In this document: piece after piece, positions 10,609-21,796 of the stretch
Layout: each line of letters opens with the position of its first letter
How positions within the stretch are numbered: position 1 is the first letter of the stretch
Assembly: GCA_038496445.1 (NCBI GenBank)
Contig: JALMLS010000411.1
Location: 62,001-126,000, forward strand
DNA from: Trichosphaerium sp. ATCC 40318
Taxonomy: Eukaryota > Discosea > Flabellinia > Trichosidae
DNA: 64,000 bases
Direction of reading: 5' to 3'
Made by a program: the position numbers and the translations under genes
The notes under the pieces: generated by a model
Seen by the model: only the letters and a program-made list of their open reading frames with translations
What the model was told of the DNA's origin: nothing
Databases searched by the model: none

Positions 10609-11404
10609 ATGACGTACCGTTTAGTATTCCTTTTAGTCTTGTTAGGTTGTGTGTTCGCTGAGACGAGGCCTAAACCTTCAGAAACATTTTCTGGTACGTC
10701 ATTTTCTCAATTCATGTTTGTGATGACTCTCGAAGGCTCTGGTACCAGTATATTAACAATTGGAGGATATAAAATCAATGGAAAGGCCACTTTTGCAGCT
10801 ACAACATCACGTAACAAAAAGGTGACAAATGAAGATTTTGATGACAGCGGATTTGATTATATTTCTCTCATGCGTTACGATAGGGTATGTTTAGATTTAT
10901 TTTGATTGTTATTTTAACTGTTTCTCCTCTTTAGAACGAAGAATACATAGTACACTACCTAAATGGAAGTTTATTGTGTGAGAAGGATCACGTGAGCGGC
11001 GATATGCCTTCATCTTGGTCTTGGATAGAACATGCAACATTCCATGGAAAAAGACATTTCAAAGGAGTTTCGGTTGAATATTGGCAGGCAAAGGTAACCC
11101 AGAAAAAACAATTTGTTTTTTGTTTTGATGTTTGTTTGCTCAATTTCCTTTTGTAGGTTGGTCAGACGCAGTATGGTATTGGTGTTTATGAACATGATCC
11201 TGATACGCCTGTTGTTGAAGTTACGTATAACGGTATTTTTAACGTAACGACTTTGGTACGGAGTGCTCGTTTTTTTGTTTTTTTTGACGAAGAACTTTGT
11301 AAATTTTTTTTGTTTTATATTTAGCGGTTTTATAGGTTACTGAGTGGAGCACACAAGAGCCTTCAGATACTTACTTTGATGTACCAAAACACTGTGACGA
11401 TTAA
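10609..11404 (+). CDS. Ependymin-related-like secreted protein
   Basis: The ATG at 10609 begins a clear signal peptide (TYRLVFLLVLLGCVFA). Exons 10609-10884, 10935-11093 and 11157 onward, plus a last exon of about 70 nt, join in frame to TAA 11402-11404, giving about 200 residues. The fold pattern fits ependymin-related proteins: an opening PSETFSGTSF segment, a central Cys (NGSLLCEKD), a GVSVEYWQAK strand, and the diagnostic closing strand DTYFDVPKHCDD. These lipocalin-like beta proteins bind hydrophobic ligands in the lysosome or outside the cell. NGS and NVT sequons are present. The third intron includes a T-rich tract and its acceptor (about 11330-11335) was chosen by frame. Confidence 0.6.
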
Positions 11405-11981
11405 AAAGTAATCAATTGCGTGCTTAAACGAAGTATAGCTGTTTCTGGAAAGATAATATTTTTATTTCGAAAAAAGCAAAACGGTTTTTTTGAAAACTGA
11501 AAAGAAAGTTCCTCAGTTAATAGTTGTGAACCTAAATCCAAATTATACAATCCTTGATTTAGAACCTCGGATTGTGTTCTTATGCGTTGTAACTCGCTTT
11601 GGCGAATGCTCTACGCACAGCTGGCAGTATTGAAAGGACCAATAATCAATATTTGTTTAATACAGCAAACGCACGTGTCACAAATACTATGTTGTCGAAG
11701 TACGAAAAGCTGCCAAGTTAACACTCCTCCTTCTACGGAAAACACATTAAAAAAACTACCTTGGCAAAGATCCTGCTTAGTGTCAAGTACAATAGGTCAA
11801 ACTAGCAATAGAACGATTCCTACAGCACACCTCCACAATCGTCTTCGTTGGTTATGATACTAGGCACTCAAACAATGAGGTAAAGGGCCATTACATTTAT
11901 TTCTAATCCTTTGTTTATTTAAAAAAGTACAACACCTACGCTACTGTTTTGATACATAGTATCTCTTTGGTTTTTTTTTTT
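11405..11981. other. Intergenic between convergent genes
   Basis: The plus-strand ORF at 11582-11857 has no family features or intron structure and is not supported. One CACGTG lies near 11674. Nothing else was recognised. Confidence 0.5.
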
Positions 11982-14900
11982 TTAGCTGTTAGAATTAGAC
12001 TCTGTTTTTAACTCTTTTGCTCTTAGATCTTCTAATTCTGCTTTGAGTTGTTCCAACTCTTCTTTTAACTCTTGATTTTCAGCAGACATTTGCATGTTTT
12101 GATCTACGTTAACACTTACATTCTGAGAATTTTCTTTAGAGGAATGTTTGCTCCTGCTTCGCGGTGCCAAAGATCTATTACATTAATATTAATAAATTAT
12201 CAATAGGTATCAATGTAACGTACGTTGCAGAACTCAGGCCATCTTCAGTTGAAAACATCATCCACAATTTTGGAACAAACATTACAACAAGAGTCACTTA
12301 AACAAAATATTAGTTGTCAATCCATCATTGTTATTCGCCTAATTACGTACCTGAGGCACCAAACCAAATACCCAATGATACGACAATAGCTATTGTACGT
12401 AATGAAGAAGCACCTGAATCAATAGAGAATCCAAAAGCGAGAAGAAGTGTCGCCCAAATGAGATTGTTGTAAATTGCAGCACCCATCCATTTAGACTCAT
12501 TATAGAGTGTTGGTACTTTACGTACTGCAAAAGCGAAGTAGGCTCCAACGATTAGAACAATACCCTATAGTTATGAAATTAATAAGAAAAAATTGAAAAA
12601 AAAAATCACGTGATAACTTCATACCTCATAAACAACAGTTAAAATGAGAAAGACGCTTCCGTATCTACTAGTGCATTTTGCTAACACGAAATCATCATCG
12701 GCTGGATCAGGTACAAGCGCCAAGTGGTTATGAGACAGTGAAGACCAAAGTATTAGGATTATCTGAAGATGATGTCAAGGAAACAATATTAATCGTTATT
12801 ATCAAGGAAAGAAATTAAAGAGTTATTAACAAGGATACGAGTTGAACTCCTATCATAACTACTGTTATTCTTATGAGATCTTGAAAAGATGTTGTTGTAG
12901 TTGCAACACTGCTTGTATCGAAAATGTTTTTGATACGATAAGTCTTGGCTATCAAAGGTCTAGAGTGTGGTTAGCAAGTGCAATAATAACAAGCTACATC
13001 ACAACGTACGCTAGAGCAGTAATAAATCCAAGCAGTGGTAACCATACCTTCAACTCGCATAGAATATCAGAAACAGGAGCAACCCTTTTTTGGCAGGTTA
13101 GTTTATTTGGTTGTAGATGCATCAACTCGTTAGAAACTTACCACGCCAGTGCTCCTATGTACATAAACGCTATTCCCGCTAATATAACAACCAAAAATTC
13201 TCTTGTAGAAGCACGAAGGATTTGAGAAGTGTTCCTTGGAAAAAAGTTAGCTAACAAAAAAAAAAGCAATATAAAAATGATGTCTTTGTTGTACCACTCT
13301 CGAATGATGATTACTTCTATTATTAACGTTGCAAGTAAACCAATACCCAGGAGTATAAGTGTAACAATAGTAGAAGCGTCACCCCATCTACTCAAAAACC
13401 TTTCTGTTCTTTGCTTTTCGACTATCTCAATATCAACAAAACCGTTTTCTGAGCTAACAGTAGCAGGCAGAGTGTTTCCATTAGCAAGATATACAGTAAC
13501 ACTTGATGCTCCTTTGAACACTGTCTCATTATTGAATTGCAGCAGCCTGAATCTATCTCCTACTTTGACTAAGACAGCCGCAGGCATTAGAACCTGAATA
13601 TGTCCTAAAGAAAAATGTTATTACCATCACGAAAGAAATGTAATTATTACCGAACTCAGGGACCTCGCCCAACCACGTCATAAAAGTATCACCCACGCTA
13701 ATCACGAGTGTACTTCTGTTAGAGAATACCATAGGCATATCAATATAAACTTGACCCTATTGGACGTCAACCACGTGTTTTAATAGAAGTAGAACTACAT
13801 ACTGTTGCTGTGAACGTTGCATCATCTATGAAAATCTCAGAGTTGTTACCCTTTAGTGTGATAGCGCTTCCCAAGTTGAATATAGCTCCATTTCTATGTA
13901 TAATACGTGTATTGACAGGAGAGAAGACGGTGTGGGTCCCAGCGAATAGATTAAACTTACCTTGAGGAACTTAAGAACAACCATAAAAGCAAAGTTCAGT
14001 GTACCGCTATTGTCTATCGTTATATTTGTAAAACCAAGAGCGCCAAGGTTCAGGTTCGATGTGCTTGTATTAGTTAACACTATCTCTGCTATATCTGCCA
14101 TGTCACTAACGTCTTCTAAAATAGGATCGTTTTCACTGTTGTCGCTCTTGTCACCGTGTCCCTGAAAGAAAGTCAAAAGCTTGAGTTTTTCTGGGTTTTT
14201 TTGTTGTTTTTTTTTATCACGTGACGTACGTTTATAATACCTTCTACCGAGTACTCAAATAGACCTGAGACGATAATACGACTCTCAGAATGAATAGTCA
14301 AGGATCCACTTGATGCTGATAGTTCAGAAACTTCTAGTAATTCTGTGGTAATCCAATCTCCAATCGGTGGAATAGCAATACGCTGGAATGAGTTACCTTT
14401 AAGCCATTCGTAAGTATTAAAAAAAAACGGTATCTGTTTTATTCATACCCAAGTTGCCTTCAGGGAGGAATCCTTCGACATCGTATGGTGCCGAAAACAA
14501 AAACGTGTTATCATATAGATTAGCTGGGGCATCTCCAGAAACAGCTTAAACAAAGAGTTGGCTTAAAAGTTCAACAGAAAAAAAAAAAACCAAAAAGATA
14601 AAATAATTACCATGCTGGCTATTCAGCTCAAAATGACATCTGGATACTGTTATATTTTCGCCTATAAGTCTGATACCGCCTGCAATTTCAGCTCTGTTGT
14701 CAATGAATATAGAATCCGTTATGGTAGCATTACTCGATTGCATAGATACACCACCACCATTGGCAGTACCCTTGTTACCAATAAAAGTGCAAAACTCGAA
14801 TCCAACATCTGTTCTAAGTCCAGCTCCACTTCTAGCCTGATTATCTTCAAAATGGAGATATCTGAGCGTGTGTTGACCTCTCGTAGTTTGTATGTAAGCT

Positions 14901-16736
14901 CCACCACCAAAGGCTATCCCAGTGCTTAACCGTGCTACATTACGCAAAAAAGTACTATTTTGGAAGACTAAATTAGCCTGGTTGGCAAAATGAGAACCTC
15001 CGCCTACAAAAGCAAGGTTTTCAACAAACGTAATATTTTGCATTACGGTGTTGTTGCAATTCCACAAGCGCAAGGCACCACCTTCCTCCGTAGCATCATT
15101 TCTTTGAAATAAACAATGTTGCATGAGTATGTTATCACTCGACCGAAGGTACAATGCGCCAGCACTATCACTGGCAAGGCAATCCCTACTCAATGTTAAT
15201 AACAAGTTTTTACAACAAACAAAGACTTACGTGAATATACTATTTTCAATGACAATACGTCCTGCTCCAATAATGTAAACGGCTCCAGCATCGTCCACAG
15301 CCGTATTTTTATCAAAAGTACAGTCTTGTATTACAACAGATGTTTCGACTTGTAGGATGAAACTATTAATAAAAATCGCTCCACCATCATCTTTTGTTGA
15401 TCCATTATAGAACGTACAACGTTCTATTTTCGCGTCCACAATACCTAAACCCATGATGGTACCTACATACAGCGACGTTAACTTTACTGTGGCAAAGAAA
15501 GTTGTTCACAACCGTACCATCTCCTTCTACCGCATTTGAAGTAAACACAGAACTATCAACTACTAAATGTGAATCAACTACCAATACTACACCTCCTTGT
15601 TGTAAAGTTTCTATTTTGTTGTCTTTAAACTCAACCCTAATACATGTCAGAATAATATCATAAAACTGTCAAAACGTGAACGCTAGCAAAAAAAAAACCA
15701 AAAGTCTGTCCAAAAAAAAAAAAAAAAAAAAGAGACAACTTTTTTTATACCTTGTAAGTGTGAGCGACGAATCTCTAACACTTATGATACCAGAACCTTC
15801 GAATGTAGTAGTGTTAAAATATCCACAACCATTCTCTTTTATAATACAATCACTAAACCGCTAGTTAACCTCCATTCTTCAATCTCATGAAAAAAAAATT
15901 TATTAAGACACGCACGAAAACTCTACTTGGCACCCAGCATAGGCGAATAGAATAGATCCTCCAATAAAGACCTAAGAGAATCATTGTTAACTAACCATTT
16001 ATAAATAAAAAGCCATAACAGTACCTCCTCAGTTTCAACGAGAACTGTATTATTAAATTCGTCAGTTGTATTAAATTGTTCACTCAAAGCCAAAGGAAGC
16101 GTTGTATTGGGGAACAATGTTGAACATTGAGCGTTTATGAAAGTAACGTGAGATATACTGATCACAGGTATGTGAGTCTCATTTCCGGGCCTGCCACAGC
16201 TGGGTACGAATAAAAAGAAGTTATTTAGTTCCCCATCAATTATAGTCTCGCCAGACTCGGAGCCTATACCAACATCATCGCCGTTAGTACAACAAAGGAA
16301 ATTATTATTCAAAAAGGAAGCCCACCTTTTATTTGGATATTATTTAGCAAATCGACATCACCCCATATTAGGTTCGTATTGCCATCCCCTTAGAACAGAA
16401 ATAAGACCTTCTATTCACGTGTCGGAAAAAGAAAATCACGTGATAGGAGAAACTTTAACGTGATTGGAGAAACTCTAGACTGTACCTTTGTACACACCGC
16501 TAGAAAGGTGTATTTCATCATCGGACTCGGCAACGTTAAAAAGAGCACGTTCGATTGATAAACAAGGATTTAATTCATCTGTACAGTCTGCCAAGTCGCT
16601 GCCTTTTTGGTTGATAACATTAGAGGCCCGTTTAAAATATATTTAAAGGTTTCGTACCATTAGGAGAGACGTATAGAATAGCGCAATAGTGTAAGTAAAT
16701 ACATTGTAAAAGAAACAACGGCAACAAGGACCTCAT
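11982..16736 (-). CDS. Class C GPCR-like receptor with beta-helix (Pmp-type) ectodomain and C-terminal coiled coil
   Basis: About 23 exons join from the ATG at 16736 to the stop at 11982. The signal peptide (RSLLPLFLLQCIYLHYC) runs into YVSPNG, a classic start of secreted parallel beta-helix proteins. The ectodomain has many Pmp/PbH1-type turns (GGALRLWNCNNTVMQNITF, GGGVSMQSSNATITDSIF), with N-glycosylation sequons. It is followed by seven hydrophobic segments with class C receptor hallmarks: a first Cys before helix 3 (SDILCELKVWLPLLG), PLIAKTYRIKNIF after it, RKVPTLYNESKWMGAAIYN before helix 6, and FVPKLWMMF at helix 7. The tail has a heptad coiled coil (NQELKEELEQLKAELEDL), as in GABA-B receptors, where it drives dimerisation. 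The beta-helix replaces the usual Venus-flytrap ligand domain. One donor at 13970 (GTTCCT) is weak. Confidence 0.85.
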
Positions 16737-17312
16737 GTTGCTCTGTAAGTTTTATTTAAAGAATATTATGAAAACTGATTGATTTCATACTTTACGAAAA
16801 CCGCAAGTAATACGCACGTACTAGCTTGGTTTATGAGGAAGCCAATACCCTGATTGCTTTTAGTATCGCGTAAAGACTGACAATAAAGGGGTATTATCCA
16901 GTTTACGGCTATTTTCTTACTATCGCGACAACAATCAAGTACGCCCGATTTTTACACGTGCTTGAAAAGTACTCAGGAGTCACTTTGAGTACCTGAGCGC
17001 TCTGTTAGAGGGTTTTCTAATATTACAACGGTTCAAAAAGTTGAATGATAGTCTTTGCAGCGCTGAAGACACAAGCCTATTGTTATCTTTTAGGTAGATT
17101 TCCTAGTGGGTTGTATAATGCCTAGTGTTATCTTTCAATTGGATTTTCAAGCGGGCTGTAGGGTGGATTCACAAGTACTGCATAACAAAAGATTTATGTG
17201 GCTAGAATATAAAGTGTATGCCATGAGCGAAATATTAGTAACAATGACACATGTTGTTGTCATACAAACACTAAAAAAAGTTTTCGTTTTTTTATTATCA
17301 CTCACAATGTTG
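16737..17312. other. Upstream region of the receptor gene
   Basis: This region should contain the receptor promoter. One CACGTG lies at about 16957. No coding exon was recognised. Confidence 0.45.
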
Positions 17313-18350
17313 CTACGACGTCTCTAAATGTTCAATCTTTACTTTAGCGCTCTCATCGCCTTTACTTAACGCCAATTTATAGTATTTTAATCCTTCTAAA
17401 CAACAAATAAGTACTAGAAAACGCATACACATATCAACATTTAAAAATAAAAATACAAGCAAGTTCTGAAAATAGCCTACCATCTTTCTTTCCGTTATCA
17501 ACCAAAAAACTAGCTAAAGCGTTCATCGCTTTTATATTACCATCCTTTACTGCAACTTTATGAAAGTATTCAAAATCAGCGTGATAGTCTGATATACAAG
17601 ATAGCAATCCATACTCTTCCAAAATAGTATCAATAAAAAGTTTTCGTTCCTCAGCATTTCTAATAATTTTTTTAAATTTTCATCAACGTTTGTCACAATG
17701 TTGCTGTATATGACGTACTTGGCTAATTTTATAGCTTTGTCTAGACACTCTCTTGCCTTTGCTCGGTCGAGAAATTCATAAAAATCGGGTACACTTCCAA
17801 GGTACCAACTGCCAAGCTGACGATAAATTTTTCCTGACATATTACGTCCACCAGCAGTTGAATCACTAATTTTGGCAATGTTTCCTTTGTTCTGAAGTAG
17901 AAGAGACTCTGCACGTCTCATGAACATGAAAGCTTTAGATATATCTTTCATATCCTCGGGTGCACCTTCAAAAGCACTTGGCTTGGACAAAGCCAAAGCT
18001 AGAAAGTTGTTAGACAACAACAAAAAAACGGTGGAAGAATTTTTCGAGGTGTGCTCAAACAAAAGTATGTACCGTAGTTATAACAGCATTGTATATCGCC
18101 TAACATTGCTGCCTTCTTTAAATAAGGTAATCCCTTACTCCAGTTGATTCTGAACTCTATACAGTAAAGTTATTAACAAGACTAAAAGAAAAAACAAGCA
18201 GTTTAAATTAAAAAAAATACCATGAAGTCCGAAACAATGTAAGAACGCAATGTTGGCACAAGCATCCTTGTCATTTTCATCAGGAAGTCCATCTAATCCT
18301 TTTATACCTGTTTTCTTCACCGCAGATGGAGCAGGAGTTCCTGTACTAGT
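17313..18350 (-). CDS. Sel1-like repeat protein, frame break in an A7 run
   Basis: Exons 18221 onward, 18073-18156, 17481-17998 and 17313-17395 carry Sel1-like helices: SKGLPYLKKAAMLGDIQCC, then GSWYLGSVPDFYEFLDRAK, DFEYFHKVAVKDGNIKAMN, and the last exon LKYYKLALSKGDESAKV. Sel1 repeats are scaffolds, for example in ERAD and signalling adaptors. Within the third exon the frame shifts after VDENLKK at a run of seven A's (about 17670-17676); one more A would restore the frame into RNAEERKLFIDTILEEYG. This is a homopolymer indel in the assembly, or a real frameshift. The first exon (around 18350-18470) is not resolved. Confidence 0.55.
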
Positions 18351-18544
18351 ACATTAAAACAAAATAAAATACAAAAAAAAAACTAGTTTTTTGAAGTTAT
18401 CTATCCCCTTCGTGCACTATGTGCAATTTCAAGGTATTCATCGCAACGACAAAAAATATTTCCGTTTTACAGGCAAGTTTAAATACGGTTTAGGCGAGTT
18501 TTGGATTATAAACAACATTTCATCATTTCAATCACAGATAGATT

Positions 18545-19222
18545 CTACTTGCCTTTATCCTTAGACAAACGTTCTATGGCATCTCTCCAGAAAGCATGGC
18601 TACCCTCCTCAACTTCCCAACCAGCATGGTACGCTGCTTCGGCCTCAAGGATCCTTCCCTGCTGTTCTAATGCTTCCGCTTTGCGTCTCTATGAATAAAA
18701 GCGTGAGTCCACTGTCTTTTGACGCGTCACATCACTTTTGAGTGATATTGGGCGGTTTAAGAAATTTTGAGCGTGTCAACTTTGTTTTCGCGTTATACAC
18801 GTATACTGTTCTCTACTAACGCTTTGTAACAGTAATAAAGCAAAATAACGGATAAATTACGCACCCACGCTTTTGACCACTTTTTTTGTGATAGCTCTAA
18901 TGCCACATCTGCGTCTTCAAGCGCTTTAGCGTATTGTTCGGTCTTTTGGTACACAGCAGCCCTGTTTGAGAACAAAATGGGATTTTTGGCGTTAATACTG
19001 ATGGCTTTGTCGTATTGAGCGAGGGCAGACTCGAAATCGCCTTTTTGAAACGCTGTGTTGCCCAATTGTTTAAATTTCTCTGACTGTCATAATTTAGGCG
19101 TCAAATGAATATAGGTAACGTACTTCAGGGTCCGAAGGGAAATTTGTTTGTACTTTGGTATTTACAACATTCTTTTTGTTTGGCTGCTTCTTACCGCGTC
19201 GCTTCTTCCTGGCGTTACTCAT
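18545..19222 (-). CDS. Small TPR co-chaperone-like protein
   Basis: Three phase-0 exons (19124-19222, 18865-19083, 18545-18688) encode 153 residues. The N-terminus is highly basic (MSNARKKRRGKKQPNKKN), possibly nuclear. Then comes a TPR domain of the Hop/STI1, TTC1 and SGT kind: EKFKQLGNTAFQKGDFESAL, YDKAISINAKNPILFSNRAA, and YQKTEQYAKALEDADVAL. Such domains form a groove that binds the EEVD tails of Hsp70 and Hsp90. The 176-nt second intron is long. The last exon (RRKAEALEQQGRILEAEAAY) continues the helices. It is divergent from the gene at 19489, and the start lies in the palindrome ACTCATGAGT. Confidence 0.75.
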
Positions 19223-19488
19223 GAGTACTTACAGCCCTATTAGTAGCAATACAATACTACAAGTCTCGGTATTTCTATCTTCGTCAAATTTCGTTGCAAA
19301 ACACACACCTCGTCACTAGCTATCCCTTTCCTACAATAACAAACTCAACTTCAACTAACTTGACACTTTCAAATAGCCGTTTCCCTTTTGTTTCGGAAAG
19401 GGGTTCTCTGAAAAGTCTGTATTTTTATAAAGTTTAAGTTGCATACCAACTTCTCATTTCACCATCAAACAAGCAATTCAAGCATAAA

Positions 19489-21227
19489 ATGGACACAAAC
19501 GTTGTATCTTCACTTCAATCTCGTACCCTTGAGTCTCTGGGTTTATTCCCAGGCACGCTTCTTTACTTTTTATCAAGGTCTAATATTACGTAGAGGCTCA
19601 CTGCCGCGCCCCAGTTATAAGAGCAAAGTCGTGTATTAAGCGGGGCCACGCCAATCTCTAATTCCACGACCTCACAGGCACGTTATTGCATTAATATTAT
19701 ACATATCCTAATCAATACAACAGGGGCAACGCCTCAAAAGATCGCGTGGTTATTCTACACCTTCGCAACCCTCAAAAAGACGTAAAACTCAACCAATTGC
19801 TCAAATAGATCCAGATGTACGATTAAATAGCCACAAAACATTCGAACGTACCGAACTAATAGAGGTTTTCAGACAAAACAAAAAATATCGCATATTTATA
19901 CAGGCAATCCAACATTCCCTTCACAAGGCGCCTCTGTACGCTTTGATGTAGGAACTGTGGCACCTAATGGTTGGATACCAACACAACCAAATCCACTACC
20001 TTGTCTCCTTACAAAAGGCGATAAGCAGTTTACCTTGCTATCTTGGCCCCTTTCAAACCCATCATACACCTTACAAGGTACGTATACTCCTCCCCTAAAC
20101 ACATGTCATCCTCTCTCCTCTCCATTACTAACAGTGGCTCTCAAGGTCATGTAACAGTGTTTCTAGTGACGTATGATGGTAACCCCGCCAACCGTACGTT
20201 TTTTTTTTTTGGATTGCGGAGTTTACTGCCTACCTTCGATTATTTTTGTATTTTTATGTATATTTGACTTACGCGTTCCAGAACGCGTTCGATATGTTCC
20301 TGAAGCGAACTCTGGTGGTAATCTAACTATGCACTGGGATGCTCAAACTCAGTCTATTATTTTACTTGGCGGTAAAGATTGGGGTAAACTCTCTGATTAC
20401 GCAAAAGCAAACACTTCATATAAACGTGTACGTACAAAAGATTGATAAAAATAATCAAAACGAATGACATTTTGACACTGTTTTTGACATTTTGATGGAC
20501 GGAATTTTTTTTTCTGGATTTTTTTTGTTTTGGCATTGGTTGTACTTTAAATTGACGTTTAATGCTCTAGAGTAACTTACCACGGTACTTATGGAACTAT
20601 GCTGTTGCTATTGTTGATGTACCTGGCCAAAGATCTGTATACAAGACACAACCGTTCAGAAAATTGGCCTCAAGACAATGGCGATACCTCGAAAAGAAAA
20701 ATGTTGATAACTGTATAGAAGTAGCTTCTTTTTGCTCTCTAAACTGTTATATGCGTAACGCAGAGCTCACAGAAGATCTTTCTGCTCTACTACCGTTTGC
20801 ACCACAATACGGCTCTCCAGTGACCCCACAGCCTCCAGTTCGAGCTGAGGCTCCAAGTCTGGATGTAGAGATGGCTTGCTCCGCTGTTATCCAACAAGAG
20901 GCATCGCTTAGTTCTGGTAACGCCCTCAACTCTTCAGATCATGATACTACTTCTCACAATGACGTGTACGAAACGTTTTTATTTTTACAACTTTTTAAAA
21001 GACTTGGTGACTTATGTTGTGTCTTTTCTAGTGAACCAATGTCTGATGAATTATCCAGTACCGATTCGACATCAGAGTCTTCAATTGCATTCTCTTGTTC
21101 TGTGCGTGCTACGCCACTACCTGATGCTGCACCTGCAGTAGGTTCGTCTGATAGTGCTTCTTGTTCAGTGTCATTTGAAGAAGAATTAGAGTTTGGAAAT
21201 GAGGAGTATGCATTTCTTTCTCTTTGA
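19489..21227 (+). CDS. Unknown protein with acidic/Ser-rich C-terminus
   Basis: Possible start at the ATG 19489 (MDTNVVSSLQSRTLESLGLF); this first exon is tentative. Firmer exons read RGYSTPSQPSKRRKTQPI, VRFDVGTVAPNGWIPTQPN, GHVTVFLVTYDGNPAN, VRYVPEANSGGNLTMHWD and SNLPRYLWNYAVAIVDVPG, ending in a Ser/Glu/Asp-rich tail at TGA 21225-21227. The middle part has a beta-sandwich look (a series of short strands with conserved W, G and P) and may form an oligomerising or carbohydrate-binding domain, but I recognise no family. The early KRRK may be a nuclear signal. Splices were chosen from frame; one uses CAAG as acceptor. Confidence 0.45.
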
Positions 21228-21796
21228 CTCTTCCATAGATCATTGTATCATTGTAAATAGATAAATAATTAAAAGCCTGTTGTTACAAAACCGTGATATG
21301 TATCTGTCCCAGAAGAAGATTCTCCTTACAATTATTGTTGCGCATGTATAATTTAATCTTGCACATGTTGGAAAGTGTTGCTCTTGCTTACAATGCACTC
21401 AATAAGCAGTCCATTGGATTACTAAAAAGGTTTAGTATATGAGCTAGAGCGATCCACAATTACGTCCAGTAACACATAAAGTTGCTTATGAGGACAGTGT
21501 GTAGTAAAGTTGTAATATCGCTACTGTTAAACACTATTGCAACCCTTTCACATCACGTGACTAGAACGCGCGTTTTTACATTAAGATTTTGAGGGTGATC
21601 CTTTATGCTCGTATTACGTGAAGTTATCTTATTCCACGTATTCCACGTGGCAGCGTTTATGGAAAAAAAAGAGAAACCGTTTTTTTTTGGAACTCCACGA
21701 GCTCACTTCTTACTCTTCTCAAACTTAAGAAAATCCGCCAACTTTTCAACAAAAACCAAATAACAAGTTTTTCAGTTATAACTCCACGACCTTCGC
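21228..21796. other. Intergenic, upstream of the TIR fusion gene
   Basis: Two CACGTG palindromes (near 21555 and 21669) lie within 250 bp of the downstream ATG. No other feature was recognised. Confidence 0.45.

Noticed and set aside
11582-11857. Plus-strand ORF of 91 residues
   Set aside because: No recognisable domain, no splice structure, and composition unlike the coding exons nearby.
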